Assembly: GCF_014202935.1 (NCBI RefSeq)
Contig: NZ_JACHHX010000003.1
Coordinates: forward strand, 62,001-126,000
DNA: 64,000 bases
Origin: Rehaibacterium terrae
Lineage (GTDB): Bacteria; Pseudomonadota; Gammaproteobacteria; Xanthomonadales; Xanthomonadaceae
Reading direction: 5' to 3'
Positions within the stretch are counted from its first letter, which is position 1. The number at the start of each line of letters is the position of its first letter. Position numbers and translations under genes: made by a program. A model generated the notes under the pieces. That model was not told the DNA's origin. It worked only from the letters and a program-made list of their open reading frames with translations, and ran no database searches. Positions 1 to 10,754 of this stretch are shown here, piece by piece.

Positions 1-138
1 GCCGACCTGCTCGGCGAGGATCTCGCCGACCAGCGCACCCAAGCGCTTCACGTCATCGCGCAGCAGCCTGTCGGTGGGTGGGAAGTCGATGTCGCGCAGG
101 CTGTCACCGGCCTGCCCGGGCAGGGTGATTTCGGACAT
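1..138 (-). CDS. ppc: Phosphoenolpyruvate carboxylase, N-terminal fragment
   Basis: Only the first 46 codons are present; the gene runs off the left edge. The start is ATG at 138 on the minus strand. The peptide has the arginine-aspartate-rich opening of PEP carboxylase, with RDDVKRLGALVGEI near residue 28, which matches the family's conserved N-terminal helix. The full enzyme would carboxylate phosphoenolpyruvate to oxaloacetate to refill the TCA cycle. It is transcribed divergently from the TPR lipoprotein, with about 95 bp between the two starts. The call rests on a short stretch, and the catalytic residues lie outside the window. Confidence 0.72.
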   Translation of the reverse strand, partial: MSEITLPGQAGDSLRDIDFPPTDRLLRDDVKRLGALVGEILAEQVG

Positions 139-232
139 GCGGGGCAGCCTACACGAGCTGGCCGCCCCCGGGCACGCGTGCGTTGTCCCCATTGCCTGGC
201 CCTCCCCGGGCCGCCGTCTGGAAGATCCCCCG

Positions 233-1903
233 ATGAAACGCCTAACCCTCACCGTTCTCGCGTGTGCGGTCGCGCTCGCCGTCGCCGGCTGCGGACGCGC
301 GCCGGACAGCCAGACCGCCGCCGATGCCGTGCCCGATGCCGACCGCCCGGTGCTGTTCGACAACCTCGGTCACCTCAGCCGTCCGATCGGCGCCGCCGAC
401 CCGGACGCGCAACGCTGGTTCGACCAAGGGCTGCGGCTGGCCTACGCCTTCAACCACCAGGCCGCCGAGCGCGCCTTCGCCGAGGCGGCGCGCCTGGACC
501 CCGACTGCGCCATGTGCTTCTGGGGCCGCGCGCTGGTGCTCGGCCCCAACATCAATCTGCCGATGCTGCCGGAGGCGATGCAGCCGGCCTACGAACATGT
601 GCAACGGGCGCTGGCGCTGGCCGGCAAGGCGACGCCGGCCGATCGCGCACTGATCGAAGCCTTGGCCACGCGTTATGCCTGGCCGGCGCCGGAGGATCGC
701 GGCGCGCTCGATCGGGCCTATGCCGACGCGATGCGCGCGGTGGTGGCACGGTTTCCCGACGACAACGACGCCGCCGCGCTGTTCGCCGAGTCGCTGATGG
801 ATCTTTCGCCGTGGTCGTACTGGGGGCCGGACGGCCAGCCCAACGAGCACACCGGCGAGATCCTCGCCGCGCTGGAGGGCGTGCTGGCGCGCGACCCCGA
901 CCACATCGGCGCGATCCACTACTACATCCACGCCACCGAGGCCTCCAACGAGCCGCACAAGGCCGAGCCGCACGCCGACAGGCTGGCGATGCTCTCGCCC
1001 GGCGCCGGTCATCTGGTGCACATGCCGGCGCACACCTACATCCGCGTCGGCCGTTACCACGACGCCACGCTGACCAACCTCGCCGCCACCGAGGCCGATG
1101 CGGCCTTCCTGTCGATCTGTCGCGGCAGCAGCGGCGTGTATCCGCTCGGCTACGTGCCGCACAACTGGCACTTCGCCACCATGACCGCCGGGCTGGAGGG
1201 CGCCAGCCGCGTCGCACTCAACGCCGCCGAGCAGAGCCTGCGCCGCGTCGACGTCGCCGCCATCGACCAACTGAGCTTCATGCAGCAGTTCGCGGTGGCG
1301 CCGCTGATGACACAGTTGCGCTTCGGTCGATGGGATGCGGTGTTGGCGCAGTCGGCGCCGCCGGTGGATCGTCCCTACCCGACCGCGATCTGGCATTTCG
1401 CGCGCGGCCTGGCGCGGGCGCGCACCGGCGACATCGACGGCGCCCGCGCCGAGCTGGCCGCGCTCGAACCGCTCGCCGCCGACCCGGCGATGGCGCAGGT
1501 GCCGCTGTGGGACATCAACGCCGCCGACAAGGTGCTGGCGGTGGCGGTGCCGTTCCTGCGCGGCGAAATCGCCGCGGCCGCCGGCGACCGCGACACCGCC
1601 ATCGCCGAACTGACCGCCGCCGTCGCCGCCGAGGACGCGCTCGGCTACAACGAGCCGCCCGACTGGCTGCTGCCGGTGCGGCCCTACCTGGGCGTGGCAT
1701 TGCTCGACGCCGGCCGTGCCGCCGAGGCCGAGGCCGTGTTCGCCCGCGACCTGCGCGTGTTCCCGGAGGCCGGCTGGTCGCTGTTCGGCCTGGCGCAGGC
1801 CCAGCGCGCGCAGGGCAAGACCACCGAGGCCGACGCCACCCAGGCCCGCTTCGAACGCGCCTGGCAGTGGGCCGACGTCACATTGGAGCGCGCGCGGTTT
1901 TGA
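233..1903 (+). CDS. TPR-repeat lipoprotein of unknown function
   Basis: A 556-residue protein. I chose the ATG at 233 because it gives a clean lipoprotein signal: a Lys-Arg start, a hydrophobic run and the lipobox VAGC at about residues 19-22. An upstream in-frame start would bury that signal. The body is alanine-rich and helical, with recognisable tetratricopeptide units, for example WFDQGLRLAYAFNHQAAERAF, then DPDCAMCFWGRALVLGPN and a C-terminal AEAEAVFARDL repeat. A histidine-rich central stretch (IHYYIHATE, LVHMPAHTYIRVGRYHDA) recurs in this group of bacterial TPR proteins. The protein is probably membrane-anchored and mediates protein contacts. Its substrate or partner is unknown. The gene converges on gshA. 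Confidence 0.75.
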   Translation: MKRLTLTVLACAVALAVAGCGRAPDSQTAADAVPDADRPVLFDNLGHLSRPIGAADPDAQRWFDQGLRLAYAFNHQAAERAFAEAARLDPDCAMCFWGRALVLGPNINLPMLPEAMQPAYEHVQRALALAGKATPADRALIEALATRYAWPAPEDRGALDRAYADAMRAVVARFPDDNDAAALFAESLMDLSPWSYWGPDGQPNEHTGEILAALEGVLARDPDHIGAIHYYIHATEASNEPHKAEPHADRLAMLSPGAGHLVHMPAHTYIRVGRYHDATLTNLAATEADAAFLSICRGSSGVYPLGYVPHNWHFATMTAGLEGASRVALNAAEQSLRRVDVAAIDQLSFMQQFAVAPLMTQLRFGRWDAVLAQSAPPVDRPYPTAIWHFARGLARARTGDIDGARAELAALEPLAADPAMAQVPLWDINAADKVLAVAVPFLRGEIAAAAGDRDTAIAELTAAVAAEDALGYNEPPDWLLPVRPYLGVALLDAGRAAEAEAVFARDLRVFPEAGWSLFGLAQAQRAQGKTTEADATQARFERAWQWADVTLERARF

Positions 1904-1915
1904 TGGGCGGGAATC

Positions 1916-1990
1916 GGTGGCCGGTAATCGGTAACCGGAGAGCAGGAGCGCCGTTTCGCGCGCTTTTCCGGTTGCCGGTTTCCGGCTACC
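1916..1990. terminator. Large inverted repeat between convergent genes
   Basis: Two 24-bp arms (1916-1939 and 1967-1990) are inverted copies matching at 20 of 24 positions, built from GGTAACCGG-type units, around a 27-nt loop. The element lies between the 3' ends of the TPR gene and gshA, so it probably terminates or insulates transcription in both directions. It has no strong T-tract. Its sequence belongs to the GGGAATCGG/CCGG family seen in other gaps of this window. Confidence 0.55.
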
Positions 1991-1999
1991 GTCCCTCGA

Positions 2000-3367
2000 T
2001 CAATACGCAAACTCGCGGAACACCGGATCGACGCTGCCGTTCCACGGGCCGTGGAACAGTGCCAGTTTGCGCTCGGCCGGGGTTTCGTTGGCGAGCGCGA
2101 ATTCGATCAGCGGTTCGAGGAACACCGCCTCGTCGGCGCCGTTGGCGTTGATGCGGGCGCGGCGCTTGAGGCCCTGGCCGGAAATCTTCAGTGCTTCCAG
2201 CGCCAGCTCGCGCACCGTGTGCCGGCGGAACGGCAGCTTCAGCGCGTATTTCGGCACGCCGTCGCGCAGGGCGTGGCGCTCTTCCAGGCTGAAGTCCCGG
2301 ACCAGATCCCAGGCAGCGTCGAGCGCCTGGTCGTCGTAGAGCAGGCCGGTCCAGAACGCCGGCAGCGCGCACAGCCGGTTCCACGGGCCGCCATCGGCGC
2401 CGCGCATTTCCAGGTACTTTTTCAGCCGCACTTCCGGGAAGGCGGTGGTGAGGTGGTCGGACCAGTCGCGCAGGGTCGGCCGCTCGCCCGGCAGCGGGGC
2501 CAGCCTGCCGGCGAGGAAGTCGCGGAAGCTCAGGCCGGCGCAGTCGACATAGGTGCCGTCGCGGTAGGCGAAGTACATCGGCACGTCGAGAATGTAGTCG
2601 GCGTAGCGCTCGAAGCCGAAGCCGTCCTCGAACACGAAGTCGAGCATGCCGGTGCGGTCGGGGTCGGTGTCGGTCCAGATGTGCGAGCGGTAGGAGAGGT
2701 AGCCGTTGGGCCGGCCTTCGCTGAACGGCGAGTCGGCGAACAGCGCGGTGGCGACCGGCTGCAGCGCCAGCGAGACGCGGAACTTCTTCACCATGTCCGC
2801 TTCGCTGGAAAAATCCAGGTTCACCTGCACGGTGCAGGTGCGGGTCATCATGTCCAGGCCGAGCTTGCCGACCTTGGGCATGTACTCGCGCATGATCTTG
2901 TAGCGGCCCTTGGGCATCCACGGCATGTCCTCGCGCGACCACTTGGGCTGGAAGCCCATGCCGAGGAAGCCGACCCCGAGCTCGTCGCCGACCGCCTTGA
3001 CTTCCTTGAGGTGCTGGGTCACCTCGCGGCAGGTCTGGTGGATGGTTTCGAGCATCGCGCCGGACAGTTCGAGCTGGCCGGCCGGCTCCAGCGTCACCGA
3101 GGCGCCGTCGGGACGGATGAGTGCGATCAGCTTGCCGTTCTCCTCCACCGGCTCCCAGGCGAAACGCGTCAAGCCGCGCAGCACCGCCTCGATGCCGCGC
3201 TCGCCCTCCCACGGCAGCGGCCGCAGGTCGTCGAGGCGGAAGCCGAACTTCTCGTGCTCGGTGCCGATCCGCCAGGCCTCGCGCGGCTTGCAGCCGGATT
3301 CCAGATATTCGACCAGTTGCCGGCGGTCTTCGATCGGTGTGTCTTTCTCGTGGCTGGGGCCGGACAA
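2000..3367 (-). CDS. gshA: Glutamate-cysteine ligase, plant-type (GCS2 family)
   Basis: A 455-residue cytoplasmic enzyme for the first step of glutathione synthesis: ATP-dependent ligation of L-glutamate and L-cysteine. The N-terminus carries the family signature GTEHEKFGF near residue 37. A glycine/aspartate-rich ligase core follows, including [18 protein letters not shown] and PMYFAYRDG. Length and motifs fit the plant/proteobacterial class rather than the enterobacterial GshA class. This type is typical of xanthomonads and alphaproteobacteria. No gshB lies nearby. The gene appears monocistronic, with engB 180 bp upstream on the same strand. The start ATG at 3367 gives the expected length. 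Confidence 0.93.
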   Translation of the reverse strand: MSGPSHEKDTPIEDRRQLVEYLESGCKPREAWRIGTEHEKFGFRLDDLRPLPWEGERGIEAVLRGLTRFAWEPVEENGKLIALIRPDGASVTLEPAGQLELSGAMLETIHQTCREVTQHLKEVKAVGDELGVGFLGMGFQPKWSREDMPWMPKGRYKIMREYMPKVGKLGLDMMTRTCTVQVNLDFSSEADMVKKFRVSLALQPVATALFADSPFSEGRPNGYLSYRSHIWTDTDPDRTGMLDFVFEDGFGFERYADYILDVPMYFAYRDGTYVDCAGLSFRDFLAGRLAPLPGERPTLRDWSDHLTTAFPEVRLKKYLEMRGADGGPWNRLCALPAFWTGLLYDDQALDAAWDLVRDFSLEERHALRDGVPKYALKLPFRRHTVRELALEALKISGQGLKRRARINANGADEAVFLEPLIEFALANETPAERKLALFHGPWNGSVDPVFREFAY

Positions 3368-3549
3368 GGGCGAATCCTTGCGCAGGGACGGGAGGCAGCG
3401 ACGTGGGGGCGCAGCCCCGGCATCGCAAGCCGGACGAGTTTACGCCCGGATGCCGTGGCCCGATGCGCGCGATTCGCCGCGCCGTCGACACGGTTTGTCC
3501 CGTCCGCGCGCGTGGCCGCGGTCTGCCGCCGCGCGGGACTGGCCGACGG

Positions 3550-4149
3550 CTACAGCGCCAGCCAGCCGGCGACGACCGCGCGCGCCTCGTCCACGCCCTG
3601 TTTCGATTCGGACGAGAACAGCTGCACGCCGACGCTGTCGCCGTACTGCGCGGCCAGTTGCCTGCGCACCGTCAGCAGGGCCTGCGACTGCTGGCCGCGA
3701 CCGAGCTTGTCGGCCTTGGTCAGCAGGCAGTGCGCGGGCAGGCCGCGATCGGTGGCGTAGGCCAGCATCTGCCGGTCGTACTCGCGCAGCGGGTGGCGGA
3801 TGTCCATCACCACCACCAGCCCGGCCAGCGACTGGCGGTTGCGGAAATAGCCGTTGATGAAGTCCAGCCAGTGCGAGCGCAGGTCCTGTGGCACCTTGGC
3901 GTAGCCGTAGCCGGGCAGGTCGACCAGGTGGCGGCCGTCGGCGACCTGGAAGTAGACCAACTGCTGGGTGCGTCCGGGGGTCTTGGAGGTGCGCGCCAGC
4001 CGGTTGTGTCCGGTCAGGGCGTTGAGCGCGCTCGACTTGCCGGCGTTGGAACGGCCGGCGAAGGCCACCTCGCGGCCGTCGTCGGGCGGCAATTGCCGGG
4101 GCAGGTGGGCGGCCAGCAGGTAGCGGGCGCCGTTGAGCGGGTTGGACAT
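3550..4149 (-). CDS. engB: Ribosome-biogenesis GTPase EngB/YsxC/YihA
   Basis: A 199-residue TRAFAC-class GTPase needed for late assembly of the large ribosomal subunit. The G1 P-loop GRSNAGKS is at residues 32-39. The G2 region follows (ARTSKTPGRTQQ), then G3 DLPGYGYA, G4 TKAD and G5 near FSSES. I chose the ATG at 4149 because it gives the family's normal length and the usual short N-terminus; a longer in-frame extension upstream has no family counterpart. The gene is divergent from cytochrome c4, the neighbour usually found in xanthomonads. Confidence 0.95.
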   Translation of the reverse strand: MSNPLNGARYLLAAHLPRQLPPDDGREVAFAGRSNAGKSSALNALTGHNRLARTSKTPGRTQQLVYFQVADGRHLVDLPGYGYAKVPQDLRSHWLDFINGYFRNRQSLAGLVVVMDIRHPLREYDRQMLAYATDRGLPAHCLLTKADKLGRGQQSQALLTVRRQLAAQYGDSVGVQLFSSESKQGVDEARAVVAGWLAL

Positions 4150-4355
4150 GGTGACAGGCCGCGGTCGCGCCGGAGGGACGCCAAGGATGCCCGCAGCGGG
4201 TCGTCGAGGCCAGCGACGGGCCGCGGCTTCGTTGACCATGCCGGCAGGGCGCTGGGATAATTCCGCGGTTTCCGCCGTCGCGGGCCGCGGCCCCGACACT
4301 CTCCGGTCCGACCGACGGTCGATCGACATATTCCAAGCGTTTTCGGAGCCCGCAC

Positions 4356-5111
4356 ATGACCTTCCCGCGCACCCTGGGCCTGGCCGGTCTGCTCGTCGCC
4401 GCCACGGCGCTCGCCCAGTCCGAGCCCGCCATCGTCGCCCCGGCCGTCGAGGCCGCGCCGGCGCCGGTGTCCGAGTTGACCGACGCCCATGGCCCGGCCG
4501 AGGCCGGCGACGCCGCCGCCGGCCAGACCAAGGCCGCCGTGTGCGCCGCCTGCCACGGCCTGGACGGCAACGCGCAGGATCCGCAGTACCCGAAGCTGGC
4601 CGGCCAGCACGAGCGCTACATCGCCCGGCACCTGGCCTTGTTCAAGAGCGGCGAGCGCGAGAACGCGATCATGCTCGGCTTCGCCGCCCTGCTCAGCCCG
4701 CAGGACATGCGCGACATCGGCGCTTTCTACGCCAGTCAGACGATGTTGCCGGGCGTGGCCGACGAGACGGTGATCACCGATGGCCCGAACCAGGGCAGGA
4801 AGTTCTACCAGGTCGGCGAAGCCATCTACCGCGGCGGCAACGCCGAGCGCGGCATCCCGGCCTGCGCGGCCTGCCACAGCCCGACCGGTGCCGGCAACCC
4901 GGGCCCGGCCTATCCCCGACTGGGTGGCCAGCACGCGCAGTACACCGCCGACATGTTGCGCCGTTTCCGCGCCGGGACGGTGTTCGGTCGTGGCGAGAAC
5001 GCCGATGCGGTGATGGCGGGCATCGCGTCCCGTCTCACCGATGAAGAGATCGAGGCGCTGGCCACCTACATCGAAGGCCTGCACGCGGCCGGTGGCGGCG
5101 CGGCCAACTGA
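4356..5111 (+). CDS. Dihaem cytochrome c4
   Basis: A 251-residue exported c-type cytochrome. A signal peptide ends near residue 20 (LAQS). Two CXXCH haem sites are visible, C63-A-A-C66-H67 and C170-A-A-C173-H174, each opening a class I cytochrome c domain of about 90 residues. The two-domain layout is that of cytochrome c4, a periplasmic electron carrier feeding terminal oxidases. An acidic/alanine linker of about 30 residues follows the signal peptide and could tether the protein to the membrane face. It sits between engB (divergent) and a dsbA-like gene (same strand). That context suits a cytochrome whose maturation depends on periplasmic thiol chemistry. Confidence 0.93.
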   Translation: MTFPRTLGLAGLLVAATALAQSEPAIVAPAVEAAPAPVSELTDAHGPAEAGDAAAGQTKAAVCAACHGLDGNAQDPQYPKLAGQHERYIARHLALFKSGERENAIMLGFAALLSPQDMRDIGAFYASQTMLPGVADETVITDGPNQGRKFYQVGEAIYRGGNAERGIPACAACHSPTGAGNPGPAYPRLGGQHAQYTADMLRRFRAGTVFGRGENADAVMAGIASRLTDEEIEALATYIEGLHAAGGGAAN

Positions 5112-5173
5112 TCCGCGCCCTTCGCCGGAACTTCCGCACGCAGCGGCGGTCCAGCCAAACCACGTTCAGCGAG

Positions 5174-5193
5174 CCGCCCCTAGTCTGGGGCGG
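5174..5193 (+). terminator. Short GC hairpin between cytochrome c4 and dsbA-like gene
   Basis: A perfect 7-bp stem (CCGCCCC at 5174-5180 with GGGGCGG at 5187-5193) is followed by a weak T-rich stretch (TGTCATTTT). It lies 60 bp after the cytochrome c4 stop and 26 bp before the next start. It could be a weak terminator or an attenuator between the two genes. Confidence 0.4.
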
Positions 5194-5218
5194 TGTCATT
5201 TTCCGGAGGGCTCCCCCG

Positions 5219-5866
5219 ATGCTGCACCGCCTGCTTCCCGCCCTGCTCGCCGCCGCCCTGCTGCCCGTCGCGGCCGTTGCCGCGCAGACCGCCGAAACGC
5301 CGCAGGCCGGCCGCGAGTATGCCGTGATCGAGCCGGCCCAGACCATCGCCCCGGCCAGCGGCAGGGTCGAGGTCGCCGAGGTCTTCGCCTACACCTGCAT
5401 CCACTGCGCGCGCTTCGAGCCGGTGCTGAAGGCGTGGAAGGCGCGACAGCCCGAGCATGTCCAGGTGGTCGCGGTGCCGATGGCCTTCGGCGGCGTCGCC
5501 GAGGCCTATGCCCGCGCCTACTACGCGGCCGAGGCCATGGGTGTGCTCGACCGCACCCACCAGGCGCTGTTCGACGCCGTGCATGTGCAGCAGCGCCAGT
5601 TCCGCAGCGCCGAGGACATCGCCGCCTTCGTGGCCGAACAGGGCGTGGACAAGGCCACCTTCCTGTCGACGATGAACAGCTTCGCGGTCAGCGCCAAGAT
5701 CGCCCGCGCCAAGCAGGTCGTGCCGCGCTGGGGTGTGGAGGGCACGCCGAGCGTGGTGGTGGCCGGCAAGTACCGCGTCCTGGGCGGCGCCCGTGGCGGC
5801 TTCGAGGGCATCCTCGACACGGTCGACTTTCTGATCGCCCGGGAGCACGCCGCCGGTGGTGGTTGA
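5219..5866 (+). CDS. Thiol:disulfide interchange protein, DsbA family
   Basis: A 215-residue periplasmic thioredoxin-fold oxidoreductase. The signal peptide runs to about residue 22 (AVAAQ). The active site is C60-I-H-C63 in EVFAYTCIHCARFEP. A helical insertion follows, and the cis-proline loop (EGTPSVVV) comes near the end. The expected role is to introduce disulfides into exported proteins, probably recycled by DsbB, which is not in the window. The dipeptide between the cysteines is Ile-His instead of the common Pro-His. A second DsbA-like gene with the same CIHC site lies at the right end of the window. An SD-like GGAGGG sits just upstream of the start. Confidence 0.9.
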   Translation: MLHRLLPALLAAALLPVAAVAAQTAETPQAGREYAVIEPAQTIAPASGRVEVAEVFAYTCIHCARFEPVLKAWKARQPEHVQVVAVPMAFGGVAEAYARAYYAAEAMGVLDRTHQALFDAVHVQQRQFRSAEDIAAFVAEQGVDKATFLSTMNSFAVSAKIARAKQVVPRWGVEGTPSVVVAGKYRVLGGARGGFEGILDTVDFLIAREHAAGGG

Positions 5867-5987
5867 ACGCCTGCGCGGCTGGCGCGCCTGAATGCCGACG
5901 GGGCCGCGTTGCGGCCCCGTCTCGCTTGCCGGCTTGCGACGGACGGCTCCGGCCCTCATTTCCCCGGCATCGGCCGCACATTTCCTC

Positions 5988-6752
5988 ATGCCCGAGCATC
6001 GCCTGACCCTGCTGAGCTGCAACATCCAGGCCGGATCGAGCACGTCGCGCTACCGGGACTACGCCATCCGCGCCTGGTCGCACGTGCTGCCGGCGGGCAA
6101 GCGTGACAACCTCGACGCCATCGCCCAGCTGGTCCAGCCCTACGACATCGTCGGCCTGCAGGAGAGCGACCCGGGCAGCCTGCGCTCGGGTTTCATGAAC
6201 CAGACCCACTACCTCGCCGAGCGGGCGGACTTCCCCTACTGGAGCCACCAGCCCAACCGTACCCTCGGCGGGATCGCCTCCAGCGCCAACGCGCTGCTCA
6301 GCCGATTGCCGCCCAACGAAGTGCTCGACTATGCCTTGCCGGGCCGCATTCCCGGCCGTGGCGTGCTGCTGGCGCGCTACGGCGATGGCGAGGACGGGCT
6401 GACCGTGGCGGTGGCGCATCTGTCGCTGGGCGCCCGTTCGCGCCAGGCGCAGATCGCCTTCATCGCCGAGCTGCTCAGCGACGCACCGCACGCGGTGCTG
6501 ATGGGCGACTTCAACTGCGCCCCCGACGCCCCCGAGATGCAGCTGCTGTTCCGCCGCACCCGGCTGGCGCCACCGAGCGAGGTGTTTCCGACCTTCCCGA
6601 GCTGGGCACCGCGGCGTGCGCTCGACCACATCCTCGCCAGTGAACCGCTGATCGCCGAGGCACCGCGCACCTTCCCGGCGGCGCGTTCGGACCATCTCGC
6701 GGTCGCGCTCGACCTGAAGGTGCCCAAGCGCTGCCTCGGCGCCGAGGCCTGA
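5988..6752 (+). CDS. Endonuclease/exonuclease/phosphatase family protein
   Basis: A 254-residue cytoplasmic protein with the DNase I-like fold. Visible motifs are SCNIQ at the N-terminus, the catalytic Glu in IVGLQE, MGDFNC (metal-binding Asp/Asn), and a C-terminal LDHILAS plus [10 protein letters not shown] (catalytic His). ATG 5988 was chosen because homology to the fold begins directly at RLTLLSCNI. Family members cleave phosphodiester bonds in nucleic acids, phospholipids or inositol phosphates, and the sequence does not say which applies here. The gene follows the dsbA-like gene on the same strand by 121 bp. Confidence 0.85.
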   Translation: MPEHRLTLLSCNIQAGSSTSRYRDYAIRAWSHVLPAGKRDNLDAIAQLVQPYDIVGLQESDPGSLRSGFMNQTHYLAERADFPYWSHQPNRTLGGIASSANALLSRLPPNEVLDYALPGRIPGRGVLLARYGDGEDGLTVAVAHLSLGARSRQAQIAFIAELLSDAPHAVLMGDFNCAPDAPEMQLLFRRTRLAPPSEVFPTFPSWAPRRALDHILASEPLIAEAPRTFPAARSDHLAVALDLKVPKRCLGAEA

Positions 6753-6876
6753 AGCGGCACCTTCCCGGCGCGTGGCAGCGGCCATGGCCGCGACACCCGC
6801 CGCCGACGCTTCCCGCCGCCGCTGCTGCGGCTGCCGCCTGGCGCGCGCGCTGCGTCCGCTCGCGGGAAGGGCCGGG

Positions 6877-6907
6877 AAAAAAAACCGGCCGGGTCGCCCC
6901 GGCCGGT
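6877..6907 (-). terminator. Rho-independent terminator of the first TonB receptor
   Basis: Read on the minus strand, a perfect 10-bp GC stem (6898-6907 with 6884-6893, 4-nt loop) is followed by eight consecutive T residues (6884-6877). It lies 24 bp beyond the stop codon of the TonB-dependent receptor, which ends at 6931. Confidence 0.9.
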
Positions 6908-6930
6908 CGGTGTTGCGCAGCGCGCGACGC

Positions 6931-9792
<2,862 letters not shown>

Positions 9793-9916
9793 GAAGGTTC
9801 TCCCCTAAGAGGTTGGTTGGGTACCCGACGACGCACGCCCCTGCCGGGCGCGTCTGGCGCACCTGTTGTAACGAAACCTTCACGGCCTGGCAACGGCTGG
9901 GCGTATTCGAGCTTTG

Positions 9917-10708
9917 CTAAACCAGCAGGGATCCGCCGACCAGGACCAGAAAACCCGCGAACACCCGCCGCAGCGCCGGCCCGCTGATGGCGTGGGCAAG
10001 CCGGACCCCGTACGGGGCGGCCAGCACCGAGGCCGCGGCCACGCCCAGCGCGGCCGGCAGGTAGACATAGCCCAGTGCGGGGCCCGGCAGCGCATCGGGC
10101 GGGGCGTTGACGGCATAGCCGGCGGCGCTGGCCAGGCCGATCACCACGCCGCAGGCGGCCGAGGTGCCGACCGCGCGCACCGGCGGCACGCCCAGCCAGA
10201 CCAGCAGCGGCACGGTCATGCTGCCGCCGCCGATGCCGACCACCGCCGAGACCGCGCCGATGCCCACGCCGGCCGCACTCAGACCCGGCCCGCGCGGGTC
10301 GCCGTGGCCGTCCGGCCGCTCGCGGACGCGGCCGAAGCCGATCTGCGCCGCCGCCAGCAGGCAGTAGCCGGCGACGATGTAGCGCAGCACCTGCCCGTCC
10401 AGCGCGACCGCCACACGGCTGCCCAGCCAGCCGCCCAGCAGCAGGCCGGGCACCAGCCAGCGCACGGTCGTCCAGCGCACGCTGCCGCGCCGGTGGTGCG
10501 AGCGGGTCGAGGACAGCCCGGTGATCACGATGCTGGCCAGCGAGGTGGCCAGCGCCGCGTGCATCGCCGCCGCGGCCGGGATGCCCTGGGTCGGCAGCAG
10601 CCAGGCCAGCGCGGCCACCAGCACCAGCCCGCCGCCGACCCCGAGCAGGCCAGCCAGCACCCCGGCCGCGGCGCCGAGCGCGAGGTACAGCAGCAGCGCG
10701 CTCAGCAT
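9917..10708 (-). CDS. TSUP-family membrane transporter (TauE/SafE-like)
   Basis: A 263-residue inner-membrane protein with about eight hydrophobic segments in two halves, each starting with a glycine-rich helix (GVLAGLLGVGGGLVLV near residue 15 and VGIGAVSAVVGIGGGSMTVPLL near residue 147). This duplicated pattern defines the sulfite exporter TauE/SafE (TSUP) family, which moves organosulfonates, sulfite or other small anions. The substrate cannot be assigned. The gene is divergent from the lytic transglycosylase, 46 bp apart. Confidence 0.88.
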   Translation of the reverse strand: MLSALLLYLALGAAAGVLAGLLGVGGGLVLVAALAWLLPTQGIPAAAAMHAALATSLASIVITGLSSTRSHHRRGSVRWTTVRWLVPGLLLGGWLGSRVAVALDGQVLRYIVAGYCLLAAAQIGFGRVRERPDGHGDPRGPGLSAAGVGIGAVSAVVGIGGGSMTVPLLVWLGVPPVRAVGTSAACGVVIGLASAAGYAVNAPPDALPGPALGYVYLPAALGVAAASVLAAPYGVRLAHAISGPALRRVFAGFLVLVGGSLLV

Positions 10709-10754
10709 CGCGCCCGCCCCGGCGTCTCAGCACCCATCGGCTACACTTCCGCGC